Shown here: one piece after another, positions 15,537-22,432 of the stretch
Position numbering within the stretch: position 1 is the stretch's first letter
How the letters are laid out: every line of letters starts with the position of its first letter
NCBI GenBank assembly: GCA_964528095.1
Contig: CAZGSG010000061.1
Coordinates: 1-24,523 of the forward strand
Source of the DNA: CAZGSG01 sp964528095
Lineage (GTDB): Bacteria > Bacteroidota > Bacteroidia > Chitinophagales > Chitinophagaceae
Length of the DNA: 24,523 nt
Direction of reading: 5' to 3'
Position numbers and translations under genes: made by a program
The notes under the pieces: generated by a model
What the model was told of the DNA's origin: nothing
Seen by the model: the letters and a program-made list of their open reading frames with translations, nothing else
Database searches by the model: none

Positions 15537-15818
15537 ATGCGACGTCCTCCTCATCCTCTGCGGCTTGAATTAAAGGGATTAACCTACAACCCTGCATCTT
15601 TGTTATACGAAATATCGGAGAACGGTATCGTGTACGGCATACCACTGGAGCTAACCCGGCTGCTAAAACATTATTCCAAAGCCGGTGAAACCGAGGGTGA
15701 ACCATTGATTGCTTCATGGTATAAAAGCCTGGATAAAGAGGCTAAAAAGCAGGTGATACGAAACGGTAACATACCATCACACGCAGACGGCTTTTATCCC
15801 GATCCTGAATTTGACTGA
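15537..15818 (+). CDS. Small hypothetical protein, first of a pair
   Basis: A 93-residue protein of no recognised family. It has a basic Pro-rich start (MRRPPHPLRLELKGL) and a compact soluble body including NGIVYGIPLELTRLLKHYSK. A WYKSLDKEAKKQVIRNG segment follows, then a short acidic end. No signal peptide or membrane segment. It is 14 bases upstream of the next gene, same strand, so they probably form an operon. The sequence has normal codon patterns and no internal frameshift, which supports it being real. Confidence 0.6.
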   Translation: MRRPPHPLRLELKGLTYNPASLLYEISENGIVYGIPLELTRLLKHYSKAGETEGEPLIASWYKSLDKEAKKQVIRNGNIPSHADGFYPDPEFD

Positions 15819-15832
15819 TAAAAACGCATTGT

Positions 15833-16066
15833 ATGGCAGATGAAGATATAACGATCGAAGAACTGGAGGCGTTTTTTGCAGCCACGCAACTGCCGCAGGA
15901 AATGCAATTATATCCGGGCGTAAGGATTACAGATGTTCACAGTTTTGTGAACAGTCATTTACAAACATTTCAAAACAACCGGGACAGGGTTATATTTGAT
16001 GTTTACCGGCTGAGGCTGGTCCGGTTAAAAGAACTGATTTTAGAAAAAGAGAATAAGGGATTATAG
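15833..16066 (+). CDS. DUF6965-like small protein
   Basis: A 77-residue acidic protein with ITIEELEAFFAATQLPQEMQ, then LYPGVRITDVHSFVNSHLQT and a C-terminal basic helix (VYRLRLVRLKELILEKENKG). This layout of an ELExFF-LP motif, a G-x-x-I-x-D-x-x-x-F-V turn and a basic helix resembles DUF6965, a small Bacteroidota family of unknown function. Its gene follows the previous one after 14 bases. A hairpin 55 bases after its stop may end the pair. Confidence 0.5.
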   Translation: MADEDITIEELEAFFAATQLPQEMQLYPGVRITDVHSFVNSHLQTFQNNRDRVIFDVYRLRLVRLKELILEKENKGL

Positions 16067-16120
16067 CCATTAACAGGTATTCCCATGTTTTTCACCCTTA
16101 CCATGTTCAATCCAAGCGGC

Positions 16121-16138
16121 AAGTATGCCGCCATACTT
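16121..16138 (+). terminator. Possible terminator hairpin after the small-gene pair
   Basis: AAGTATG (16121-16127) pairs with CATACTT (16132-16138) around a four-base loop and extends to 10 bp with one mismatch (GGCAAGTATG/CATACTTACC). The following stretch is T-rich but interrupted (CTATTGCCTTTATTTATTTC), so termination is possible rather than certain. Confidence 0.35.
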
Positions 16139-16227
16139 ACCTATTGCCTTTATTTATTTCTCCTGATTCTTGTTTTCTTATTAATGAGAATTGCCATTAT
16201 TTTCGTACCAAATCAAAACCACCGTAT

Positions 16228-17331
16228 ATGCGTAAACCTTTTCTTCCTATGGCTCTTCTGCTTTTGTATTCGTATTCCTCTGCACAGGTCAATTACAATA
16301 CAAAACCCTTAGATGGCTTTAAAATCATGGCACTTCCAAGAGATTACATGCCTATTGGTGCTCTCTGGAATCTGAAAATTGGCCCTATTGGGGACGGTGC
16401 GTCCCCTGACCTCGTAATTAACAGTTCTTCAGTTAGCAATCTCGATTTATCATCAGACCAGAATACAAAAAGCAACCTTGAATTGGGCATTTTTAGTTTT
16501 CTGAAAGCTGGAGGAAATTATGAAGCCTTGACCAATGCACAGCTTTCATTGGAAAACCTGACTATCGTTACACTTAACTCCATCGATATACTAAAGAACA
16601 ACGTGGGACAGCATATTCTTTATGAGGCGTTGAAAGTTGGAGCATTCAAAATTACCGTTGATAAAAGCAGGGTAGCAGATGCAAAGTTGAACCTGACACA
16701 GATTTTTAAAAATAAAGTAGATTTTGGGGCGCAGACAGATATAAACAATAAAACAACAATAGATATTAGCGGAGTGAATCTCCATCTTGCTTACAGGGTA
16801 ATTAAAATTGAGAGTGAAAATAAAAAAACTACAACACTCAAATTCAAAAGCCAATCTCAGGGGAGAACCAATTCTTTTACTATTTCAAGTCGTTATGAAG
16901 CAGTCACTCCTACGATCACCGTACAAATATGTCCTTGTAATATTATTGGTTGTATGATCGATAACGGTTATGTTGATCGGAATAAGTATGGTGCTATCAT
17001 GGGAAGATGTGCTTCTCAAATAGGATATGACCTGACTGTTATACTTAACAATGAGGTAGATATGAGTACAGGTATGCCACGACAATATTATTTTAAAGTA
17101 AAAAGCGGTTCGGATATTCGCAACTACAATCAATCTCTATATGTTAAACCAACATCTCAAGGTATTGAAGTGAGTTATATTGCATTTGAAAAGATAATCT
17201 TTGACCCTTTCGCCCGAATGGAAAATACTTATCTGATAAGAATGCTTAGTAGAAGAAATGACCAAAAAGCTGCCCTGGTTACTCAAACATTTAAATTCAG
17301 AAATATCGTGCCTCAAGTGCCAGGGTGGTAA
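16228..17331 (+). CDS. Secreted beta-rich protein of unknown function
   Basis: From the ATG at 16228 this is 367 residues with a clean signal peptide (MRKPFLPMALLLLYSYSSAQ). An upstream in-frame ATG would place 28 non-signal residues in front and is rejected. I do not recognise the family. The mature N-terminal half runs LDGFKIMALPRDYMPIGALW, then a long Ser/Asn/Leu-rich beta region (SNLELGIFSFLKAGG, QLSLENLTIVTLNSIDIL). A short helix with GQHILYEALKVGAFKITVD follows. Later it has four Cys residues (ICPCNIIGC and GRCASQIG) and ends in beta strands. It lies upstream of the peptide gene but is separated from it by a terminator, so co-regulation is possible but not shown. The order of features faintly recalls gasdermin-type pore formers, which I treat as speculation. 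Confidence 0.75.
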   Translation: MRKPFLPMALLLLYSYSSAQVNYNTKPLDGFKIMALPRDYMPIGALWNLKIGPIGDGASPDLVINSSSVSNLDLSSDQNTKSNLELGIFSFLKAGGNYEALTNAQLSLENLTIVTLNSIDILKNNVGQHILYEALKVGAFKITVDKSRVADAKLNLTQIFKNKVDFGAQTDINNKTTIDISGVNLHLAYRVIKIESENKKTTTLKFKSQSQGRTNSFTISSRYEAVTPTITVQICPCNIIGCMIDNGYVDRNKYGAIMGRCASQIGYDLTVILNNEVDMSTGMPRQYYFKVKSGSDIRNYNQSLYVKPTSQGIEVSYIAFEKIIFDPFARMENTYLIRMLSRRNDQKAALVTQTFKFRNIVPQVPGW

Positions 17332-17370
17332 CATGGATTTATAAGTTAGAGATGAATATCGGAATTAATG

Positions 17371-17395
17371 GAAGCTCCTTGGAGCTTCTTTCATT
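17371..17395 (+). terminator. Intrinsic terminator of the secreted-protein gene
   Basis: GAAGCTCC pairs with GGAGCTTC (17371-17388) in a near-perfect hairpin with a very short loop, followed by TTTCATTTTT. It begins 39 bases after the stop at 17331 and separates this gene from the peptide gene at 17561. Confidence 0.65.
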
Positions 17396-17477
17396 TTTGA
17401 TGAACAGATATTTCCGTAAAAAGTAACATCAGCTATCGCCACGTTCACCAAGCCAAACCCGGTGTTTACATAATAAG

Positions 17478-17509
17478 TTTAGAATCCCGCCGAAGTAAAA
17501 AGATGTTTG
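17478..17509 (+). promoter_or_regulatory. Candidate promoter of the peptide gene
   Basis: TTTA (17478-17481), 20 bases, then GATGTTTG (17502-17509): each is one base off the Bacteroidota TTTG / TAnnTTTG consensus. It would give a leader of about 45 bases containing a CCTGT/ACAGG hairpin (17523-17536). GTAAAAAG occurs at 17416-17423 and 17495-17502 and could be part of a regulator site. Confidence 0.3.
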
Positions 17510-17560
17510 AGGTGACAATCAACCTGTGTAAACAGGAATTAAAAACTAAAATCCGTACAC

Positions 17561-17713
17561 ATGAAACACCGCACAACAATCTTTGGGAATGCCCTTAGCA
17601 TTGAGCAAATGGAAGGCAGGTACAGCAAACTGGTATCTGGGATTTTTTCTTTTCTCGACACTGGCTGCTGCTTTGACACACAGCCACCACTGCCTCCAGG
17701 TACAGGCAAGTAA
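17561..17713 (+). CDS. Precursor-like 50-residue Cys-Cys/Pro-rich peptide
   Basis: This 50-residue ORF is short enough to be missed by usual gene finders. It starts at ATG 17561 and ends TAA 17713. The N-terminal part is leader-like, with FGNALSIEQMEGRYSKLVSG, where LS-x-E-x-M/L followed by a small-residue end resembles leaders of double-glycine type. The C-terminal part is the likely core: TGCCFDTQPPLPPGTGK, with adjacent cysteines, a Pro-rich turn and a terminal Lys. There is no Sec signal. It has its own promoter-like site, is followed after 17 bases by a strong terminator, and precedes an acyltransferase with a peptide-binding-like domain and a two-component system. I infer a ribosomally made, possibly acylated peptide, used as signal or antimicrobial. 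No exporter is visible in the window. Confidence 0.6.
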   Translation: MKHRTTIFGNALSIEQMEGRYSKLVSGIFSFLDTGCCFDTQPPLPPGTGK

Positions 17714-17730
17714 AAAAGAAACAATCTATG

Positions 17731-17757
17731 AGGAATCTGTAACCGGATTCCTTTTTT
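17731..17757 (+). terminator. Intrinsic terminator/attenuator between peptide and acyltransferase genes
   Basis: AGGAATC (17731-17737) pairs with GATTCCT (17746-17752), followed immediately by TTTTT. It would let most transcripts stop after the short peptide gene with partial read-through to the enzyme and sensor genes, a usual arrangement where precursor is needed in excess over its modifying enzyme. Confidence 0.8.
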
Positions 17758-17792
17758 CATAGCAACAGGCAATAATCCTTTAAACATATCCT

Positions 17793-18917
17793 ATGAGCAA
17801 TGCTGAATTTATTATACAGCGGGATAATATTATCAGGCAATACTTTGATGAATCTGTTATACAAAGCAATGAAGTTATGTATGGGCAATACACAATTGTA
17901 AGTGCGAACCTGTCCAACTACCTTCCTGCTATTGATCCTAAAATGCACATGAAATTATTTGCTCAGCTATTAATTCACAAACGGCTTAGTAAACTGGAGC
18001 AAGGCTCTTTGGCAGCCTTGCATTCTTTGCATACGGAAAACCTTGATGATGCCGATTTGAAGCTGCTTAAAGAACGTCCGGCTATAATTTGCACTTTCCA
18101 TACCGGCTCATATCGTATTATAAACTCATTCCTGGTTAAAAACAACGTCCCTTTTTCGCTTGTGATTGGTAATTCTATCATTGCTGCCGAAGGAGAGGAT
18201 TACCATTCACTTTATAAAACTTTAGCAGGGCAGAATGAAAAGACAGGGTTTACTATTATAGATGCTGAAAATCCGGGAAGCGGATTACAAATGTTGCGGG
18301 AATTGAAAAGGGGAAGAAATTTATTGCTATACATGGATGGAAATTCAGGGGCAGGTGTTTCAACTATTAAGAATGATAATAACTGTCTGGTGAATTTTCT
18401 GCACCAGCAGTTATATGCAAGAAAGGGTATTGGATTTTTGGCTCATGCCGCTAATGTGCCTATTATTCCGGCTGTTAATTACAGGCCGGGATTGAATGAT
18501 GTTCGCCTCCGGTTTTATGATGCTATACTGCCGGATAGCTGTGAGGGAAGGGACAACTTTGCAACAAAAGTAACTCAACAGCTATATGATATACTTTCAA
18601 GTTTCGTTAGGCAATATCCTGAACAATGGGAAGCATGGATGTACTTACATAAAGTTGCGAGTATCACAAACCTGCTGATTCCATTGAAGGGGAAGACCAG
18701 TGGTACAATGGTTCGTTTTAACCTGAAGGATTATGGTGTTTTTCAGTTAGATAAAAAGCCCTTCCTCTTTCAAAAAAACAGTTACACTTCTTACCCAATA
18801 GAAACGGCGTTATACAAAAAATTAAGGCAAAGTATTAAAAAGCCGGTTAGTAAGGAAGGTATTGAAAAGAACACGTTTCTCGAACTGAAGGAAAAAGGGG
18901 TATTGCACTACCTTTAA
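17793..18917 (+). CDS. LpxL-type (LPLAT) acyltransferase with C-terminal PqqD-like extension
   Basis: A 374-residue protein. Residues about 95-285 match lysophospholipid/lipid-A acyltransferases. IICTFHTGSYRIINSFL puts His103 in the position of the H-x-G-N-W-E catalytic motif, LLLYMDGNSGAG has Asp182, ARKGIGFLAHAANVPIIP is the usual middle block, and FVRQYPEQWEAWMYLHK (271-287) is the family's closing signature. There is no N-terminal membrane anchor, unlike LpxL. Residues about 303-374 form an extra domain, with VRFNLKDYGVFQLDKKPFLF, a strand pair, then helices ending in FLELKEKGVLHYL. This resembles a PqqD-type RRE fold used to bind RiPP leaders. It follows the 50-aa peptide gene and precedes LytS/LytTR genes. 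I infer that it acylates the peptide; lipid acylation is the conservative alternative. Confidence 0.75.
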   Translation: MSNAEFIIQRDNIIRQYFDESVIQSNEVMYGQYTIVSANLSNYLPAIDPKMHMKLFAQLLIHKRLSKLEQGSLAALHSLHTENLDDADLKLLKERPAIICTFHTGSYRIINSFLVKNNVPFSLVIGNSIIAAEGEDYHSLYKTLAGQNEKTGFTIIDAENPGSGLQMLRELKRGRNLLLYMDGNSGAGVSTIKNDNNCLVNFLHQQLYARKGIGFLAHAANVPIIPAVNYRPGLNDVRLRFYDAILPDSCEGRDNFATKVTQQLYDILSSFVRQYPEQWEAWMYLHKVASITNLLIPLKGKTSGTMVRFNLKDYGVFQLDKKPFLFQKNSYTSYPIETALYKKLRQSIKKPVSKEGIEKNTFLELKEKGVLHYL

Positions 18918-18953
18918 TACAACCAATTATATCTAACATTTAACCAATCACCT

Positions 18954-20045
18954 ATGCGTTCCTTGCTTCCTGGCGAAAATAAAAAGTTCTGGATGGCAGC
19001 AGTCCATGCCGCCGTCTGGGTTGTTTATATTGGCTTCTTGTTTGTTGCGAACAAATTATCGAACCCTTCAATAAATCTCGGATATGCTTTTCTTTCTATG
19101 CTCCCGTACTTGCTGGCATTCTATGTAAGTATATTTTGGCTGAACAGGTATAAAAAGATGGGAGTGTTTTTAAGCATCCTTTCGTTTGTAGGAACATTTC
19201 TTGTTTTAGGTGCGATAGGCTATGCTTATATGTACATAGCGTTGCCATCTGCCAATATTAGGCTATACGAAACTGACCAGTTCCGGGACTTTATTAAGTA
19301 TGCAGTATTAGGATATATTCAATACTATTCTTATGCGCTTCTATATTTTGTTATCAGGGGATTTTTTAATAAAGAACGTGCGTTACGGGAATTACAGGAA
19401 GAGAAGTATGTGAGGGAATTGGAGAATGCCAAGTTAAAAGAACAAGAGCTAAAAGCACAAAAGGAAAAGTTGCAGATAGAATACGCTTTTTTAAGGGCGC
19501 AGGTAAATCCGCATTTTCTTCAAAATACTCTTAATACACTTTATTCACAGGCGCAGGAGCATTCAGAAGCTCTTGCGGCTAATATTTCCAATCTATCCAA
19601 CATGATGCGATATTCTTTTGAGAATATAGACCAGGAAACTGATCTTGTTCCTGTAGAAAAAGAACTGAAAAACTTATCCCGGTTGATTGAGATAAACCGT
19701 GTAAGGTATGAAGGAAACGAAGCAGTTGATTTCAAAATGGAAGGCGAAATTGAGGATCAGATGTTACCGCCGCTTTCCCTCATTACAATTGTTGAAAATG
19801 CTTTTAAATATGGGGATCTCACTGACAGGAAACATCCGCTTATGATTAGGATCAGGCTTCAACCAGATCATATTTTTTTCTTTTGCAGGAATAAGATACA
19901 GCCAAGAGAGCTAAATGACACTTCTCATAACGTAGGTCTCGCCAATCTTAAAAGAAGGCTTGAGGTATTATACGAAGACAAACACTCCATTGTTACACAC
20001 AATACGAAAGGTTTTTATACCATTGAATTAACCATTAAAACCTAA
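18954..20045 (+). CDS. LytS-type sensor histidine kinase
   Basis: A 363-residue protein with four predicted membrane helices in the first 137 residues (about 12-31, 44-63, 72-95, 118-136) and a coiled-coil signal helix (about 140-178). A His_kinase domain follows, with RAQVNPHFLQNTLNTLYSQA carrying phospho-acceptor His187, and an ATP-binding part with IVENAFKYG (Asn282 is the N-box residue). The usual motif is NPHFLFN; here Gln replaces the second Phe, a small deviation in the dimerisation helix. There is no extracytoplasmic sensor domain, so the membrane part itself senses, as in AgrC/LytS systems that detect peptides. It lies 36 bases after the acyltransferase and 3 bases before the response regulator, making one operon likely. 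Confidence 0.9.
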   Translation: MRSLLPGENKKFWMAAVHAAVWVVYIGFLFVANKLSNPSINLGYAFLSMLPYLLAFYVSIFWLNRYKKMGVFLSILSFVGTFLVLGAIGYAYMYIALPSANIRLYETDQFRDFIKYAVLGYIQYYSYALLYFVIRGFFNKERALRELQEEKYVRELENAKLKEQELKAQKEKLQIEYAFLRAQVNPHFLQNTLNTLYSQAQEHSEALAANISNLSNMMRYSFENIDQETDLVPVEKELKNLSRLIEINRVRYEGNEAVDFKMEGEIEDQMLPPLSLITIVENAFKYGDLTDRKHPLMIRIRLQPDHIFFFCRNKIQPRELNDTSHNVGLANLKRRLEVLYEDKHSIVTHNTKGFYTIELTIKT

Positions 20046-20048
20046 ACT

Positions 20049-20762
20049 ATGATCCGGTGTATAATCATTGATGATGAGAATCCAGCCATCAACGTCTTAA
20101 AAAGATTCATTTCCAAACTACCTGATCTGGAGTTGATAGGCGCAACGATTGACCCGTTGATTGGCATCGAGATGATTAAAGCACAGAAACCCGATGTTGT
20201 TTTCTTGGATATACAAATGGGGAAAGTGGATGGCATTGATGTGGCCAAAGCCACCGGCAACACTACAAAAATCGTTTTCTGCACCGCTTTCTATGAGTAT
20301 GCAGTTCAGAGCTATGAGCTGAATGCAGTTGACTACTTGCTAAAACCTATTACGTTTCCACGGTTCAAAATTGCTGTTCAAAAAGTGAATGATGCAATAA
20401 CAGGTCGTTCCACACCGGTAGAGGCTATTAAGGACGACTATATTTTGGTAAAGCATGGTGACAGGGGTAAGCTGCATAAAATAGATATTGACGACATTGT
20501 TTACATGCAGGCTATGAACAATTACGTGCAATTTTTTTGTCCACCTAAAAAGATACTGGCTTACCTGAGTTTAAAAGAACTGGAAGACCGACTTCCGGCA
20601 TCAGGGTTTATACGAGTTCATAAATCCTTCATTGTATCAATTAAATATATCCAGGCGGTAGATAATAATGAAATCATCATGAAAAAAGAATCCATTCGCA
20701 TTCCGATTGGTGCGAATTACAAAGAAGCCTTCTTAGAGAGAATAAGAGGAAAGTTAATATAA
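20049..20762 (+). CDS. LytTR-family response regulator
   Basis: A 237-residue protein with an N-terminal receiver (1-120). Asp8 and Asp9 bind metal, Asp54 in VVFLDIQMG is the phosphorylation site, Thr79 and Lys99 (LLKPI) are the conserved switch residues. A C-terminal LytTR DNA-binding domain (about 133-237) has DDIVYMQAMNNYVQFF, then LPASGFIRVHKSFIVSIKYI. LytTR proteins act by binding two direct repeats near promoters and commonly control exported proteins and peptide loci. It starts 3 bases after the kinase stop, so the pair forms one two-component system. Likely targets are the upstream peptide gene and the secreted protein gene at 20964. Confidence 0.93.
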   Translation: MIRCIIIDDENPAINVLKRFISKLPDLELIGATIDPLIGIEMIKAQKPDVVFLDIQMGKVDGIDVAKATGNTTKIVFCTAFYEYAVQSYELNAVDYLLKPITFPRFKIAVQKVNDAITGRSTPVEAIKDDYILVKHGDRGKLHKIDIDDIVYMQAMNNYVQFFCPPKKILAYLSLKELEDRLPASGFIRVHKSFIVSIKYIQAVDNNEIIMKKESIRIPIGANYKEAFLERIRGKLI

Positions 20763-20918
20763 GGCATGTTCCATATTCTCGTCCATGCTTCAGAAATTAT
20801 AAACTTATTGTTCTGCCCTTATTCATTATAGGTAAAAACACTTACGCTGACATGATTATTTAATCGAAAGAGTTGGACTAGGACAGTTATCTGCTGATAA
20901 AATTTCATGTCTGGTCTC

Positions 20919-20940
20919 GTTATATATTTTTTTATATAAC
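20919..20940. repeat. AT-rich inverted repeat upstream of the secreted transglutaminase-like gene
   Basis: GTTATATA (20919-20926) pairs with TATATAAC (20933-20940) around a six-T loop. It lies 23 bases before ATG 20964 in a 201-bp gap after the LytTR gene, and could be a regulator site or part of the promoter. I see no clear gene elsewhere in 20763-20963. Confidence 0.4.
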
Positions 20941-20963
20941 TTCAACCTTACCTAACTTATCGT

Positions 20964-22409
20964 ATGAGAGTTTTTACTTTACCAAAACTAATGGCTGCTA
21001 TGCTGGCAGCACACTTGTTACCTTTATACACGTTTGCCCAAACTATTCCCCAGCCTTCGATCAATTACAAATTGTTTGAACGTAATCCACTTTCAGCGCT
21101 TCAAATCCAGCTACCTGAACCAGCTACATTCCAGCAAGTAAATCTCACTAACAATGTAGTTACTCAACGATCAGCACAAAATCAACCTGGATTAAGTTTT
21201 TACTCTCCAAATATCCAAGAGCAAAACCGGCGTACCATCCAACAGCAGGAAGCTATTTCTAACAGGGGGAGTCAACATGATGCAATTTTTGAGGATATAC
21301 GAAATGATGTAAGGGAACTACAACTTGGTTATGAATATAAGGAGTGGCTGGAGAAAACAAAATATTATCGTGAAGCATACGAAAACCTCCTGCAACTAAA
21401 CCCTGATAATTTCTCAATTACCAAGGCCGTTTATCTTGTGGAAAACGCCTGGCTTGAGGACAAATACACTTTTAATTCTCTTAAAAGCCGGTTACAAACG
21501 GAAGCAAAGATTATTCAACAGCAATTAAAAAATGAAAAGCTAAATACAAAGGATAACATCTCTTTGAATTATGGCATACAAAAACGGTTCAAAATCGGGG
21601 GGCAGTATTATGACCCTCAAAAAAAGAAAACGGTTGCCATAAAGAATTTCAAATATGACTTTGAGGATTACATGGGAGAAAAAAACTATAATCAAATGTT
21701 TGCGATTAAGATGCTGATTACAGGTAAGGGGCAGTGTCATTCAATGCCTTTAGTATATCTTATGATAGCTGAACACTTGGGAGCAAAAGCATGGTTGTCC
21801 CTTTCACCGGGACACTCGTTTATCAGATTTCTGGATGCAAAGGGTAATATGTTGAACTTTGAAACCACCAGCAGCAATCTTGTATCAACTACCTGGTTAC
21901 ACCAATCCGGCTACATCAATGCAGCAGCCATAAAGAATAAAGTATATCTGGATACGCTTTCTCAAAGAAAACTTTATGCTCAATGTTTAGCAGATTTGTT
22001 GCTTGGGTATCTAAGTAAGTTTCAGTATGACGGATTTGCTGAAACAATCAGAAAAAGAATTTTGCAAGTGAATCCTCAAAACATGACGGCATTGATGATA
22101 GATGCTCAATTAAAAACAAATATGGCTATGCAAAAGATTAATGCTGCCGGTAAGCCACCGGAAAAAGATCTACCAAACTACCCCGCTGCTTATCAGGCAT
22201 ACCTTACCATGCACCAATCGTATGAGAATATTGACGGGTTGGGCTATCAGGATATGCCCGCCGAAGCCTATCAGCGTTGGTTGAAATCAGTAGAGCAGGA
22301 AAAGAAAAAGCAGGAAAATCTAGAATTGCAGCAACGCTTACAAAAGGAAATAAACCAAATGAAGCAATATAAACCTAAGTCCACGGTAGTGGATAGGACA
22401 AGAGGTTAA
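20964..22409 (+). CDS. Secreted transglutaminase-like cysteine protein
   Basis: A 481-residue protein with a signal peptide (about 1-26, ending TFAQ). Its N-terminal half is helical. A transglutaminase/cysteine-peptidase-like core has LITGKGQCHSMPLVYLMIAE (Cys258), SLSPGHSFIRF (His284) and NMLNFETT (Glu300 as third residue, where Asp or Glu is typical). The C-terminal region is coiled and Gln/Lys-rich. The short motif KAVYLVENAWLEDKYTF and the block YDFEDYMGEKNYNQMF recur almost unchanged in the cut-off gene at 24027, so this is one of a pair. It probably acts at the cell envelope on an unknown peptide substrate. It is near an Rhs-type gene (23 bases downstream). Assignment of the fold is by motif; function is inferred. 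Confidence 0.8.
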   Translation: MRVFTLPKLMAAMLAAHLLPLYTFAQTIPQPSINYKLFERNPLSALQIQLPEPATFQQVNLTNNVVTQRSAQNQPGLSFYSPNIQEQNRRTIQQQEAISNRGSQHDAIFEDIRNDVRELQLGYEYKEWLEKTKYYREAYENLLQLNPDNFSITKAVYLVENAWLEDKYTFNSLKSRLQTEAKIIQQQLKNEKLNTKDNISLNYGIQKRFKIGGQYYDPQKKKTVAIKNFKYDFEDYMGEKNYNQMFAIKMLITGKGQCHSMPLVYLMIAEHLGAKAWLSLSPGHSFIRFLDAKGNMLNFETTSSNLVSTTWLHQSGYINAAAIKNKVYLDTLSQRKLYAQCLADLLLGYLSKFQYDGFAETIRKRILQVNPQNMTALMIDAQLKTNMAMQKINAAGKPPEKDLPNYPAAYQAYLTMHQSYENIDGLGYQDMPAEAYQRWLKSVEQEKKKQENLELQQRLQKEINQMKQYKPKSTVVDRTRG

Positions 22410-22432
22410 GCCACTTTTAAACCGTAAATTTG

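Noticed and set aside
16085..16312. 75-residue hydrophobic plus-strand frame
   Set aside because: It overlaps a hairpin and the signal peptide of the secreted protein in another frame; T-rich DNA gives false hydrophobic translation.
20869..20879. 11-base match (reverse complement) to TAGTCCAACTC near the AraC repeats
   Set aside because: Matches of this length are expected by chance in a window of this size, and it does not extend into the repeat consensus.
22425..22432. Perfect TAnnTTTG box directly before the mini-Rhs ATG
   Set aside because: Transcription would begin inside the coding region, and there is no -33 match; the gene probably shares the transcript of the gene 23 bases upstream.
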